Source: Closterium sp. NIES-65 (taxonomy: Eukaryota; Streptophyta; Zygnematophyceae; Desmidiales; Closteriaceae). Taken from it: a DNA stretch of 64,000 nt. Of this stretch, positions 53,589 to 64,000 are shown one piece after another; position 1 is the stretch's first letter, and the number at the start of each line of letters is the position of its first letter. The notes beneath the pieces are model-generated. The model worked only from the letters and a program-made list of their open reading frames with translations, was not told where the DNA came from and ran no database searches. The DNA lies in NCBI GenBank assembly GCA_948144175.1, contig CANXME010000387.1, positions 462,501-526,500 on the forward strand, given 5' to 3'. The translations under genes and the position numbers were made by a program.

Positions 53589-53695
53589 TGTCAAAGAACG
53601 AGGAATGGATGCACTAGGAAACATGTGGGTACAAGTAGGCAAACCTAAAAGTGTTGTACCCCATATTGTCTACCCCACTACAGCCTACACAGACA
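53589..53695 (-). repeat. 5' LTR (107 bp, internal 19 bp deletion)
   Basis: On the minus strand TGTCTGTGTAGGC to TTTGACA. Relative to the 3' LTR, 19 bp after TGTC are missing, between short GTC repeats; the outer end still begins TGTC. Confidence 0.8.
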
Positions 53696-54330
53696 ATCGG
53701 CACCCCCCACGTTCGCCGAACCAATGGACATCAACAAATACAATGCGAAGCAACAGCCAACAAAATGCGAATTTTGCGGCGCAGCGGGACATCAATTTTT
53801 GTCATGCTACCAGATGAAAAAAGCGCGTGCGGTACTGCTAGGCAGCAACAGTGGAGCACCCCCGAAGTAAAAAAACGAGAATCGTCAGTAGCCGCGGATC
53901 GACCTGGCGATCGCGTAAAGATCCGAAAGGCAAAAAAGGGCGACGACGTCGCGACTTCGGAGCGGGTGAAAAAAGGAGAAAATAATGGCGCGAATATAAA
54001 ACGTCACGACCGGCCAGCATCAGGGGATATCGCAGAGGCGAATGGAGGCTGCGCAAAAAAAGACTCTGCACCGACCGGGAAACTCCAGCCGAACACCCAC
54101 GAAAGTAAGAATTCGTTAGAAGTATCCTATAAAGATACTCTAAAGAAAAATATTGCTTCTCGTGGTTTTCAAGCCTTTGAGAAATTCAGGGGAGATTTAG
54201 AGGCCAAGAAAAAGCCTCTAGAGGTTATTCAGTTACTTGAGAAGTTGGGCACAGTACTACGGAGCGTAGAAAAGGGTCGTGCGTTCCGTGGAGTTAATAT
54301 TCTCTCCCCGCAGCATAGTGTTTAGGCCCC
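53696..54330 (+). pseudogene. Gypsy zinc knuckle and gag C-terminus
   Basis: Right after the copia insertion the frame gives FAEPMDINKYNAKQQPTK, then the perfect CX2CX4HX4C knuckle CEFCGAAGHQFLSC at about 53770-53810, which binds RNA for packaging. After a stop a charged Lys-rich segment continues to about 54324. Confidence 0.8.
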
Positions 54331-54433
54331 CCGTTGCCCACAGGTGAAGCCTACACAGCTGCAAAGGCTTAGAGGAAAATTCTAGGCTCAGGAGAAGTTA
54401 TACAAGCCTTGGAAAAATCCTCCTACCCCCCAT

Positions 54434-54930
54434 GTGAAGTTGGAAGTGAAAAGTGCTGAGTCAGGTATAGGAAATAGGGAAGATATTCAGTTTGATGTAC
54501 CCTATGTTCCTATTAAGGAGACCCTCTTTGACTACTCAGCGCAGCAGGCACCACTACTCCTCGAGGTCTTATGCAAAGCACGACGCCTCCAGGCACTGGT
54601 GGACAGTGGTGCATCTCACTAAGTGCGTGACCGCGGGACGTTGGAGAAAATTGGGGAACCTTCCGAGGAGACCAAGTTCACGGCAACGATGGTGGACGGT
54701 ACAAAACTTCCCATCCACAGCGAAGCATCACTGCAGCTGCACATAGGGGCGCTGAGGTGGAAGCCGACGTTGCCGATCATGAACATCAAAGGTTCAGATT
54801 TCAAGATGGGATTTCTTGAAGCGGTTCAACCCCGAGATCGATTGGGTCAACAGGAAGGTGTGCATCTACAACAACGGGAAGCGGATAGCACTACGAAGCT
54901 GGACGGATACGGGGAACGTTCCTGAAACGA
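54434..54930 (+). pseudogene. Gypsy protease
   Basis: Aspartic protease: FDVPYVPIKETLFDYSAQQA, then the active site LQALVDSGASH at about 54590-54622. A stop follows immediately, and the flap region ([34 protein letters not shown]) continues to about 54820, where the frame shifts. Confidence 0.8.
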
Positions 54931-55735
54931 CACTAACACGGTTTGAACAGACAGTGAACGAGAGTAACACGGGATACCTAGCACTGGTTATGGCAGCAGC
55001 AGAGGAGGAGAAGCTGAGTACGGAGCTACCTGCGGCAGTGAAGGAGGTCTTGGAGCAGTACAAGGATATAATGCCCGACGACCTACCTGGAGGCGTACCT
55101 CCGGCACGCACCCACGAGCACGAGATCGTGGAGGAACCAGGTGCGAAACCCGTCTCACGTGCACCATACCAACTGAGTCCGACCGAGCTGACAGACATGA
55201 AGGAACAGGTAGAGTATCTACTGGACAGACAACTGATCCGCCCATCCACCTCTCCCTACGGTGCACCCGTCCTCTTTACTCCAAATCCAGACGAGAGTCT
55301 ACGGATGTGCATCGACTACCGTGCACTGAACAAACAGACAGTTAAAAACAAATACCCCACTGAACAAACGCACCAGCAATGTTTCAGGCGGAGATGAATC
55401 ACATCTTACGACCCCTGCTGGACGAGTGCATAGTGGTGCACCTCGACGACATTCTTATCTACTCCAACAACATGAAGGAGCACGTGGACCATCGGCAGAA
55501 GGTGTTCGGGATCCTGCGGGAAAACAAGTTCTACGTGAAGTTATCGAAGATCGACTTCGCCCTGAAGTAGGTGCAGTTTCTCGGGCACATGGTGAGTGCC
55601 GAGGGCGTACACATGGACCCGCGGAAGATCGAAGAAGTCAAGAAGTGGAAAATACCGGAGAACGTGAAGGAGTTGCAGCAGTTCCTAGGCTTCGCCAACT
55701 ACTACAACAGGTTCGTGCCGTAGTACACTAAGATT
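54816..55735 (+). pseudogene. Gypsy RT with internal deletion
   Basis: Starts with [36 protein letters not shown] and [20 protein letters not shown]. It then jumps at about 55357 to [15 protein letters not shown] in a new frame and continues with VVHLDDILIYSNN (catalytic LDD), VQFLGHMVS and LQQFLGFANYYNRFVP. The region normally holding the first catalytic Asp is missing. Stops at about 55568 and 55721. Confidence 0.85.
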
Positions 55736-56182
55736 GCACCACCACTGACCCACCTATTGAAAAAAGATACGCCCTACAAATGGGATACGCCTCATCAGCA
55801 AGCCATGGAGTAGTTACAGATAGCACTGACGACAGCACCAGTACTCATCCTACCGGACCCAGACAAGGACTACGTAGTTGAAGCAGACGCTAGTGACCAG
55901 GCAGTTGGAGATGTACTAATGCAAGATCACGGGAACGGTTTACAACCTATTGCCTACCTCAATAAGAAGCTACACGGAGCAGAACTGAACTACCCCATAC
56001 ACGATAAGGAAGCCTTAGCCATAGTTGCAGCCTTCAAGGCGTGGAGGTGTTACCTAGAGGGAGCCAAAACTACAGTCTATACTGACCACTGCAGTCTCAA
56101 ATACCTGAAGTCGCAGCCGACGCTCTCACGACGACAGGTGCGGAAGGTGGAATTTTTGGAAACTCACTTCCACTACGACATC
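55736..56182 (+). pseudogene. Gypsy RNase H, N-terminal part
   Basis: APPLTHLLKKDTPYKWD leads to ILPDPDKDYVVEADASDQAV (first acidic residue), IAYLNKKLHGAELNYPIHDK, EALAIVAAFKAWRCYL and VYTDHCSLKYLKSQ. It stops within FHYDI at the copia insertion and resumes at 63123 as IVSKPGLHNKADALRR. Confidence 0.85.
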
Positions 56183-56313
56183 TGAGAGAAGTTGAACGAG
56201 AATGAATGCACTATGAAAGAGTTGGTTACAAGTACTAACCCTAATTGGGTTGTACCCAATATGGGCTACCCCACTACAGCCTACACAAAAGCATAAGCTA
56301 TAATGTTCTGACA
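56183..56313 (-). repeat. 3' LTR (131 bp)
   Basis: On the minus strand TGTCAGAACATTATAGC to CTTCTCTCA, preceded by the purine tract TATAGGGGTG. About 98% identical to the other LTR. Confidence 0.95.
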
Positions 56314-56531
56314 CACCCCTATAGGCAAAGTGGGGGAGAATAAGGGGTCACAAGACCAGTCAAGCAAAGCAAAGCAAAGCAAGCTCGGGGTGGATCACAA
56401 AGTCACCACACAGTCCGAGCACAAGGTCAAGGCCACAAGGCCAGTTCACATGCAAGAGTGCACATATATATATATATATAACACTAAACAAGCAAGAGCA
56501 GGTATATATATATGCAAGAGTACAAGTAAGA

Positions 56532-59500
56532 TCAAGAGGTGAGCAAGTGAGGTAAGACAGGTACAAGTCCCAGCTGAGTGCAGAAGCGCTGATGATCATA
56601 AGGCGGAAGTGCCTTAGTGAAAACATCAGCAGTGTTGGCCTCAGAGGCCACGTACGCAGGTCGCAACTGACCACGCTGCTGAAGCTCACGAGCAAGAAAG
56701 TAGCGGAGAGCAATGTGCTTCGTTCTGTGCTCCAGGCGCTGCTCTCGACACAAGGCCAGCATGGCCTTGTTGTCTACGTACAGCACTAGAGGAGAACGAG
56801 GCGGCTCTCCAAGGTCAGTCAGCAGGTAGGTGAGCCAGCGAAGCTCCTGAGCAGCCATGGCCCCGGCGTAGATCTCAGCCTCACAACTGGAGCCGAGAAC
56901 AGAAGACGAGCAAATAGCCCGCCACGAAACAGAGCCGGAACCAAGACTGAAGGTGTAACCCTGTGACGACCGCTGAGTAGCCTGGTCGTCAGCCCAAGAA
57001 GCGTCCGCGTGCCCAGTGAGGACCACTGGAATCCGCCCTCCAAGCACTAGCCCCATGCCCGACGTACTGCACAAGTAGCGCAACACCCTCTTCGCTGCAG
57101 CCATGTGCTCTGGTCGGTGTCTCCCAGGAGCAACATAGCGTGCAAGAATGCTAAGAGGGTGTGCAAGGTCAGGTCGTGTGCAGGTCATCAGGTACATGAG
57201 GCAGCCAACAAGCTCTTGGTACGGGCCACTCGACTCTACGGACTCATCCGAAGGCAGAGCTGAGACCGAGTGGCGAGTAGACAGAGGAGTGGCCTGAGGC
57301 GAGGAGTACGTGAAGTCGAAGCGCTGAAGGACCTGCTGCACCATGTGTGACTGAGTCAAGGTAATGGTGCGTCGTGCTCTGTCCCGAGTGATCTGCAAGC
57401 CAAGGTAGCTGCGCAGTTCACCCAGGTCTGTGCACGTGGTCTGAAAGTAGTCAACTCCCTGCCGCTGACTGAAGCCACGAGCCACGTAGCGCGCCTTGAA
57501 GACAGGCGGAGAGCCCGGCGGCCGCTTCACCCTGAAGATCCACATGCCACTGACGATGTTCGCCCCACGAGGGGGAACCGCGTCAACGTAGGTGCCTGTG
57601 GACTTCCAGGAAGCCATCTTTGCATCCACAGCTGCCTGCCACTGAGAGGAGTAGGGACCCTCTACGGCCTCCGCGTAAGAGCGCGGAGTCGGGATGTCTA
57701 GTGCATCCGGGTCTCCCTCAGGGGCAAGTAGTACGGACGCGAGATGAGGTGAAGCAGCAGCCAGACACTGGAACTCCTCGTGCCTGTCCTCAAGGACGTC
57801 CGTGCCAAGAGCACACTCACCCCCGACGGACGAAGGACAGACAGACGCATACTCAGCAACAAGACTGGCAGCGTAGTCTAGACGACAGCGAGCAGCAAAG
57901 TCGACGAGCTCAGCAACAAGCGGAGACGCAGCAGTGGACTCAAAAGAGGGGTCAGTGACGACAGTAGCAAGGAGACGCGTGACAGTAGGATTGGCAGTAC
58001 GGAGAGAGTCTGACTCTGGGTCGGCAAGTGCAGGAAGAGAGGACTCAGGAGGAGAAGGCAAAGGGGCACGCAGAGGAGCAGTGGACGGACGCAGAGACAT
58101 CCGGTGGGTGCCAGGGACAGGAGGAGGACGCTGACGCGAACCGCGACCACTAGTGCGAGCAGCACGAACAGGCGACGCGGGACGAGACGCAGGTTCACGA
58201 CGCTCAGCAAGACCTCCAGTAGGACCAGTGTAAGGAGAGGGAGCAGGAAGTGGGGAGTCGGGCGCTAACTGTGACTATGACTGGACAGGCGGTGGACACT
58301 CTACAGGAGGAGAAAGACCAAGAACCTGCTGCAGGGGCCGAACGAAGTACGGCCGAGGCCGTGCAGCAACTCCTGACACAGCAGGGACAGCACCAGCACC
58401 CTCAGCGGCAGCACCAGCGCCAACAGCACCTCCAGCGGCAGGACCTCCAGCAGCACCAGCAGCACCCGCAGCAGGACCACCGCCAGGAAGGACAGCAGCA
58501 GTCTCAGCACCAACACCCTCAGTAGCTCCAGCGCCAGGCGGACCCGAAGGCCCAGGAGCCCCGGGACCGGCGGCACAAGTACCCTCAGCGGCCGAAGAAG
58601 CTCCAGCTCCAGCAGTACGCCTCCAGCGGCGAGCAAACCACTCGCGCAGCTCCTGTGGAGAGATTGGCTCCCGCCGAGACGAAGCACCCGGAGAGTCTCC
58701 AGGCCCCGCACCGCCAGACGCCAGAAGGGGAGGTCCAGTGGCCACAGGCTCCGCAACTCCAGGCTCAGCAGCACCCCCTGGCTCAGCAGCTCCTGACGTA
58801 GCACCCCCACGCTCAGCACCCCCAGTCGCAGCACCCCCAGGCTCAGCACCCCCAGACTCAGCACTCCCAGGCTCAGCACCCGCAGCAGTACCAGAGTCAC
58901 CATCAACCTCGACCGGCCCGACTGCGTCTACCTGGGACACACCTGAAGGGGCAGGACCCTGAGGGGGAAGGGAGTCTACCTGGGGGGGACCTGGCACAAG
59001 GAAGTGCGGTGGCGGGGGGAGGGAAGGAGTGCGGTAGGGGAAGAGGCGGTAGAAGGGGAGTGACTCGTCGAACGTGACGTCCTGGGAGGACAGAACACGA
59101 CGAGAGGAGGGGTGGTAGAACTGCCACCCTGGGGCGTCAGGGGGGAAGCCTAGGAAGACACAGGGAGCAGCACGAGGGGACAGCTTGTCCGCAGAAAAGT
59201 CGCGAACAAACGCCCGAGATCCCCAGACACGGAACGCAGACGCATCGCCGACCTTCCCCGTCCACAGAAGAGCTGGGGAGGTCTCCGGCCGGGACACCCT
59301 GGGGTGAAGGTTGATCTGATGCGCCGCGTACCGAACCGCAAACGGCCACAGAAAATGGGGGGCAGCCGCATGCATCATGGACGTACGAGCGACGTCCATG
59401 ACCATGCCAATGCGGCGCTCAGCAATCCCATTTTGCTGTGGAGAGTCCGGAAGCGTAAAGGTCTGGCGGATGCCTCGTGCACGACAGTAGGCTCGCAGAA

Positions 59501-61877
59501 GGCCAGAGTAGAACCCTCCACTTCGGTCAGAGTGCAGACGCAGGACACGAAAGTCCGAGCCGAAGCTCCTCCTGAGCTGGAGACGAGCTGCGCGGATCCA
59601 GTCGATCAACACCTCAGTGACATCACCCTTGCTGCGCAAGGGGAAGACTGTGTTGTAACGCGAGTAGTCGTCAACCACCAGCAGGAAGTAGCGCTCGTGA
59701 CCCTGTCCACGGACGCGGGCCGGGCCCCACACGTCCATGTGAAGCGTCTGCAGAGGAGCCTCTGTCGGGGGAAACTGGGAGGAGTGAGGGGCAGCCCGGA
59801 GCCGCCCCTCGACACAGGGGACACAGGAAGGTCCTGGCCCCGAAGGAAGGGGAGGGAGAGACCGGGGGAGACCATAGACAAGGACACGGGAAGCCATGCC
59901 CCGAAGACGAGGCAAGGAGGGGTGGCCAAGACGGTGGTGCCACAGGAGAGTCTCGTGAGAGAGGAGGCAACACGAGCAGGGGGCAGACTCAGGACCAGAC
60001 CTGGACGCAGCAGCAAACACCTGACCCGACGCAGCTACCTGGCCAGACGCAGGGACAGGAGGAGACTCAGTGGTCAGGGTGTAGAGACTCGACACCGTCC
60101 GACGCGAAAACGTGGCCAGGTGTCGGCCTGTGCGGGCGTCCGAGCAGTGGGTCACCCGCTGACTCGCAGGAGTAAACTGGTGAACCCCCCCATCTTGCAG
60201 GTCAGCACCACTCACCAAGTTCCTCGAGAACGAGGGGAGGTACAGACCAGACAGGGTGCCCGAGGGGGTAGCCGGACACGGGAGGACAGTGGAGAAGTGA
60301 GAGAGGACAAGGCCCCCAGAGGGGTCAGCCAGGGAGACTGCAACCGGCCGACCAAGCGGCGTGAGTGTGGTGCGGTCTCGAAAGAAGGAGCGAGAAGCCC
60401 CTGAGTCAAGTGTGAAAGTGAGGGAGGCCGAAGCCGACGCACTACCTGAGAGCGCAGCCTCACCAGTACCTGCGAGCGCAGACGCACTGGCACCTAGAGC
60501 AGCAGCCTCACAAGCACCTAGCGCAGCAGTACCAATGCCCGGGTCGGGCGGGAAACACCGGTAACAGTCACCCTCATCACTAATAGTCACAGCATACATG
60601 GCAGCAAGGATAGCATCAAATTCAAGATCAAAGATAGCTACGCCAGCCCTAGACAGCTCTCCCCAGCGGGGAATCTCACTAGCCTCGGGGAACTGCTGAC
60701 GCCAAGCGTCCGTCAGGCGGCCAAAGCAGCGCTGGGTGGGGTGGGCACCCCCACACTGCTCACCCGCGCGGTCGCCGGAACGAAGGACGTAGGTGCACGG
60801 ACCAAAACCCCCACCACGCTGACGCTGCGCGTACCACTCACGGAGCTGCTGAGGCGGGGGGATGTCCCGAGAACGCTGCTGCTGCTGCTGCTGGCGCTGA
60901 CCACCACCAGAGCCGCTCCGCTGCGGGGCACCACCCCGACCAGCTCCACCCCCTCCGCCACCGCCGCCTCCACCTCCGCTGCCGCCACCACCATCACCAC
61001 CCCCGCCACCACTCCCTCCGCCACCCCCACTCCCTCCGCCGCCTCCACCGCCACCTCCACCGCCCCCGCCAGCTCCACCCGCGCCCTTGCCCCCCTTTCC
61101 CTTGCCAGGTCGGCGTCTCCTGCTAGGGGCAGACGCCGCGCCGACCGACTCAAGACCAAGCAGGTCGGCAGCAGCAGCAGAGGCAACAGAGGGCAGTAGG
61201 GGGGAAGGAGAACACCCCTCAAAGATGGGGGTGCGAGGGTCACCCCGAGAGGCTCCTACAGCGACGATGCTCTTCTCCGCCGCCAGGAGGGCCTTCTCGA
61301 GGAGGTCAACAGTGAGAGTGGTGGGACAGACAGAGAGAAAGTGGTCCCTGACTACGCGAAGGGAGTCAGGGAGGCGTGTGACTATGTAATAGAGAGCGAT
61401 GTACATGGGGGGAGGGTTCTTGGCGCAGAACTCAGCAGGAAGTGCGGCGCGGTAGCGAGTGTCACTAGTGCGGAGGTGCGTAATGAGGTTGGCGACTGTG
61501 GGAAAGGCAGCAAGGTCAGGAAAGAGGTACGGTAGTTTGAGGCGGCTCAGTGCAGCAGTGGCAGGAGAAGAGTAGCGCGCAACTACAGCGTCGTACAAGG
61601 TCTGAGCACTCTTGTACTGACTAAAGTGCGCGCGCTCAGTGGTAGGCAGGTGGCGACGCACAGCAAGACGTGCAGCAGCATCGCGGGTGGCCCACTGAGA
61701 GCGAACAGTGGGGTCAGTGTCAGTAGCAGGGGCAGGAGAGGCGCCAGAGGTGAGGTCAAAGAGAGAAAGACCGTCCGTCCTATCGCACTGTAAAAACAGC
61801 TGCAGGTCGTCGACCTAGACCTCAAAGTCAATGGCTCGACCCTCAGCGTCAAAAGTGAGGACACTAGGGGTAGCCAT
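56532..61877 (-). pseudogene. Copia gag-pol polyprotein, two stops, RT core deleted
   Basis: From ATG 61877 to the stop at 56532 is 1782 codons in one frame. In order: gag (MATPSVLTFDAEGRAIDFEV, then TAG at 61817-61815 in place of Trp), poly-Gly region (about 60950-61110), Cys/His cluster GPCTYV...GEQCGG.HPTQRCF, protease TFTLDSGASRSFF (about 60400), integrase HMDVWGP, LHSDRSGGF (altered from SDRGGEF) and GIAERRIGMVMD, linker with GAEPGGA repeats, second TAG at 58277-58275, and RT start FRVKRPPGSPPVFKARYVAR. At about 57437 the RT jumps from DYFQT to CTDLGELRSYLGLQ, losing the YVDD palm. RNase H follows (LYVDNKAMLALCREQRLEHR, ADVFTKALPPYDHQRF). It cannot reverse-transcribe itself. Confidence 0.9.
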
Positions 61878-62991
61878 GACGACGATAGACTAGCAGTGCA
61901 AGCAGTAGGGGAAGTGCACGCAGTGAGAGTGGGGCTGCGCTCACCGGACAGGGCAGGTCGGGCGGCTCGGTAGTAGGGCGGCTCGGCTGCTGGGCGGCTC
62001 GGCGGCTGGGCGGCTGGGCGGCTCGGCGCTCGGCTGCTGGGCGGCTCGGCTGCACAGCGGCTCGGCTGCTGGGCGGCTCGGCTGAACGGCGGCTCGGCTG
62101 GTGGGCGGCCGGGGGGCTCTGCAGCTGGGCGGCCCGGCTCCTCCGGTACTCGGCGGCGCGGCGGTCGGCTGCTCGGGTGCACGCCGCAGGGTGGTGCTGC
62201 GGTCGGCGGCTCGGGTGGCGGGCAGGAGAGGAGAGTGGCAGGGCCGCAGCAGACGGGCGGCGGGGCCCCAGGTGCAGGGCGGCGGGGCCGCAGCAGAAGG
62301 GCGGCGGGGCCGGTAGAGTCGGGCGGCGGGGCCGCGAAGTGGGGCGGCGGGGCCGCGAGGTGTAGGGTGGCGGGGCCGCTAAAGCAGGGCGGCGGGGCCG
62401 CGAAATGAAGGGCGGTGGGGCCGCGAGGTGTAGGGCGGCGGGGCCGCTAAAGCAGGGCGGCGAGGCCACGAAGTGTAGGGCGGCGGGGCCACTGAAGCAG
62501 GGCGGCGGGGCCGCTAAAGCAGGGCGACGGGGCCGCTAAGGAAGGGCGGCGGTGCCGCTAAAGCAGGGCGGCGGGGCCGCGAAATGAAGGGCGGCGGGGC
62601 CGAGAAAGCAGGGCGGCGGGGCCGCGAGGTGTAGGGCGGCGGGGCCGCTAAAGCAGGGCGGCGGGGCCACGAGGTGTAGGGCGGCGGGGCCGATAAAGCA
62701 GGGCGGCGGGGCCACGAAGTGTAGGGCGGCGGGGCCGCTAGGTGTAGGGCGGCGGGGCCGCTAAAGTAGGGCGGCGGGGCCGGGAAAGCAGGGCGGCGAG
62801 GCCGCGAATCAGGGGCGGCAGGGCCGCGACAGTAGGGCGGCAGGGCCGCTAGGGGAGGGAAGGCCGCTAGGGCGGCTCGTCGAGTTAACAGCCCGAGGCG
62901 CGACTCGGAATGAGCGCGCTTCGGGCAGTAAAAAAAAGTCGAAGTGGTGGGCCCTAGGCGCAGTTCCCACAGGGGAACCTGCTTGATACCA
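61878..62991 (-). other. Copia leader with GC-rich tandem repeat
   Basis: Leader of 1.1 kb. From about 62260 to 62860 it holds about 27 units of GGGCGGCGGGGCCGCTAAAGCA; a separate GGCGGCTCGGCTGCTGG repeat fills about 61960-62110. No gene. Confidence 0.8.
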
Positions 62992-63122
62992 TGAGAGAAG
63001 TTGAACGAGAATGAATGCACTATGAAAGAGTTGGGTACAAGTACTAACCCGAATTGGGTTGTACCCCATATGGGCTACCCCACTACAGCCTACACAAAAG
63101 CATAAGCTATAATGTTCTGACA
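62992..63122 (-). repeat. 5' LTR (131 bp)
   Basis: On the minus strand TGTCAGAACATTATAGC to CTTCTCTCA, followed by the primer site TGGTATCAAGCAGG. Confidence 0.95.
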
Positions 63123-64000
63123 ACATCGTCTCCAAGCCCGGGCTACACAACAAGGCAGACGCGTTGAGACGCCCCGGTCATGTAGCAGGCATCCAGCTCG
63201 ACGGGATGAACCCTCTGCTCAAGGGTATATTCAAACCAAGAAGAGATGGGTACTCCGTGGATGCAGAGATTGCTACACCATATACCAAGAAGCTGTTACA
63301 GTGGGAGAAAGACTTAGCTGTAAGAAAGGGTTCAGAAAAGATTTGGGTACCGAATTACGCCCTACTACAGCACATTCTATTGGAGGAGTTTCACGACGTA
63401 CCTTACGCGGGACATTTCGGGAGCAACAAGACGTTAGCAGGGATAGCAAAGTATTACTACTGGCCCGGGATGGCAGCAGACGTGCAGCAGTTCGTCACCT
63501 CATGCGACACGTGCCAGCGGATGAAGAGTAGCAAGCAGAAAAAAGCAGGGTTACTTCAGCCTCTACCCGTAACGGAGCAGCCATGGCAAGTCGTTGGTCT
63601 CGACTTCATCACAAGACTTCCTGTCGACCTCACGGGGGCATGATTCCATCCTCATGGTGATTTACAAGTTCTCCAAAATGGGTCACTTCATCCCGACCAA
63701 CGTCACAGCTACAGTTGAAACAACTGCTCGCCTCTTCTTTGACCGCATCATCACCATCCACGGCATCTCCGCTACACTCATCTCAGACAGAGACCCCGAA
63801 TTCACGAGTAAGTTCTGGAAGGAGCTCATGGGATTATTGGGGACCAAACTTGCGATGTCCTCAGCATACCACCCACAGACTGACGGACAGACAGATCGAC
63901 TCAATCAAGTGGTTGAACAGTTACTGCGCACAGCTTGCAAAGACGATGTCAGCCACTGGGACACACAGTTACCAACCCTAGAGTTCGCTTACAACAACGC
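63123..64000 (+). pseudogene. Gypsy RNase H end, zinc finger and integrase (partial)
   Basis: Continues after the copia insertion with SKPGLHNKADALRRPGH, then the H2C2 finger (HILLEEFHDVPYAGHFGSNK, CDTCQRMK). The integrase core begins at GLDFITRLP (first Asp, about 63600). A frameshift at about 63642 moves to the frame with LISDRDPEFTSKFW (second Asp) and HPQTDGQTDRLNQVVEQLL (Glu region). The frame is still open at the window edge. Confidence 0.85.

Larger units (their letters stand above)
46351..53695 (-). mobile_element. Copia element inside gypsy gag
   Basis: Short-LTR copia, 7345 bp, minus strand, with target repeats ATTGG (46346-46350) and ATCGG (53696-53700). It contains 5' LTR (53589-53695), primer site TGGTATAGAGCAGG, GC-rich leader, gag, protease, integrase, RT, RNase H, polypurine tract and 3' LTR (46351-46475). 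Frames change several times, so it is inactive. It is a close relative of the elements at 56183 and 17430. Confidence 0.9.
56183..63122 (-). mobile_element. Young copia element inside gypsy RNase H
   Basis: 6940 bp, minus strand, with a perfect 5 bp duplication ACATC (56178-56182 and 63123-63127). LTRs are 131 bp (56183-56313 and 62992-63122) and differ at three positions, so this is one of the more recent insertions. Primer site TGGTATCAAGCAGG. Gag through RNase H stays in a single frame with only two stops and one in-frame RT deletion. Confidence 0.95.
45027..64000 (+). mobile_element. Ty3/gypsy element, doubly nested, runs off window
   Basis: Order LTR, PBS, gag, zinc knuckle, protease, RT, RNase H, H2C2 zinc finger, integrase: RT before integrase defines gypsy. 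It is interrupted by copia elements at 46351-53695 and 56183-63122, and the reading frames rejoin across both. It has several stops and an RT deletion. The integrase is still open at the right edge, so the 3' LTR lies outside. Confidence 0.9.

Noticed and set aside
59304..60404. A 366-codon plus-strand frame
   Set aside because: Antisense to copia integrase and protease, with no domain of its own. The same shadow appears at 50015-50896 and 21996-22805 opposite the related elements.

Overview
The window looks like nuclear DNA of a green plant-lineage eukaryote. Three things show this: a spliced, plant-like BUD23/RID2 rRNA methyltransferase, a nuclear-type tRNA-Ala without an encoded CCA, and Ty1/copia and Ty3/gypsy elements with initiator-Met-type primer sites plus a hAT-like element. 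The high GC, GC-homopolymer tracts, very long intron minisatellites and dense copia nesting would suit a streptophyte (charophyte) alga, but the species is an inference.

Layout. 1-3.5 kb: two uncharacterised, probably disordered proteins on the minus strand. 4.7-26.9 kb: a retrotransposon nest. A plus-strand copia element with about 1.0-1.1 kb LTRs (element A, 5199-16593) has been broken by a solo LTR of its own family, an 875 bp solo LTR and a TRIM-like element. It is followed by an inverted copia fragment and a chimeric minus-strand copia element (17430-26734) that carries another TRIM, a tRNA-like tandem repeat and a second 875 bp solo LTR. 27.2-30.6 kb: a third TRIM, then a 1.93 kb hAT-like element with an 8 bp target duplication overlapping the stop codon of the next gene; a 434 bp solo LTR lies inside it. 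30.6-44.3 kb is the host-gene island: a minus-strand, eight-exon fucosyltransferase-like (GT23/FUT8-type) gene, a tRNA-Ala(CGC), and an eight-exon BUD23 gene on the plus strand. 44.4-64 kb: a second nest. A copia 5' end lies 155 bp downstream of BUD23 and was interrupted by a Ty3/gypsy element that runs off the window. The gypsy element was itself interrupted by two minus-strand copia elements (46351-53695 and 56183-63122), each with a recognisable 5 bp target duplication.

The least expected signal is in the two host genes. Almost every internal BUD23 exon edge, and several edges in the fucosyltransferase gene, has one to many decayed tandem copies in the neighbouring intron, usually including the splice site. 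I call these exon echoes. They grade into intron minisatellites whose unit contains the splice junction. No intact retroelement was found: every one has stops, frameshifts or deletions, and the reverse transcriptase core has been deleted from both the gypsy element and one copia element.
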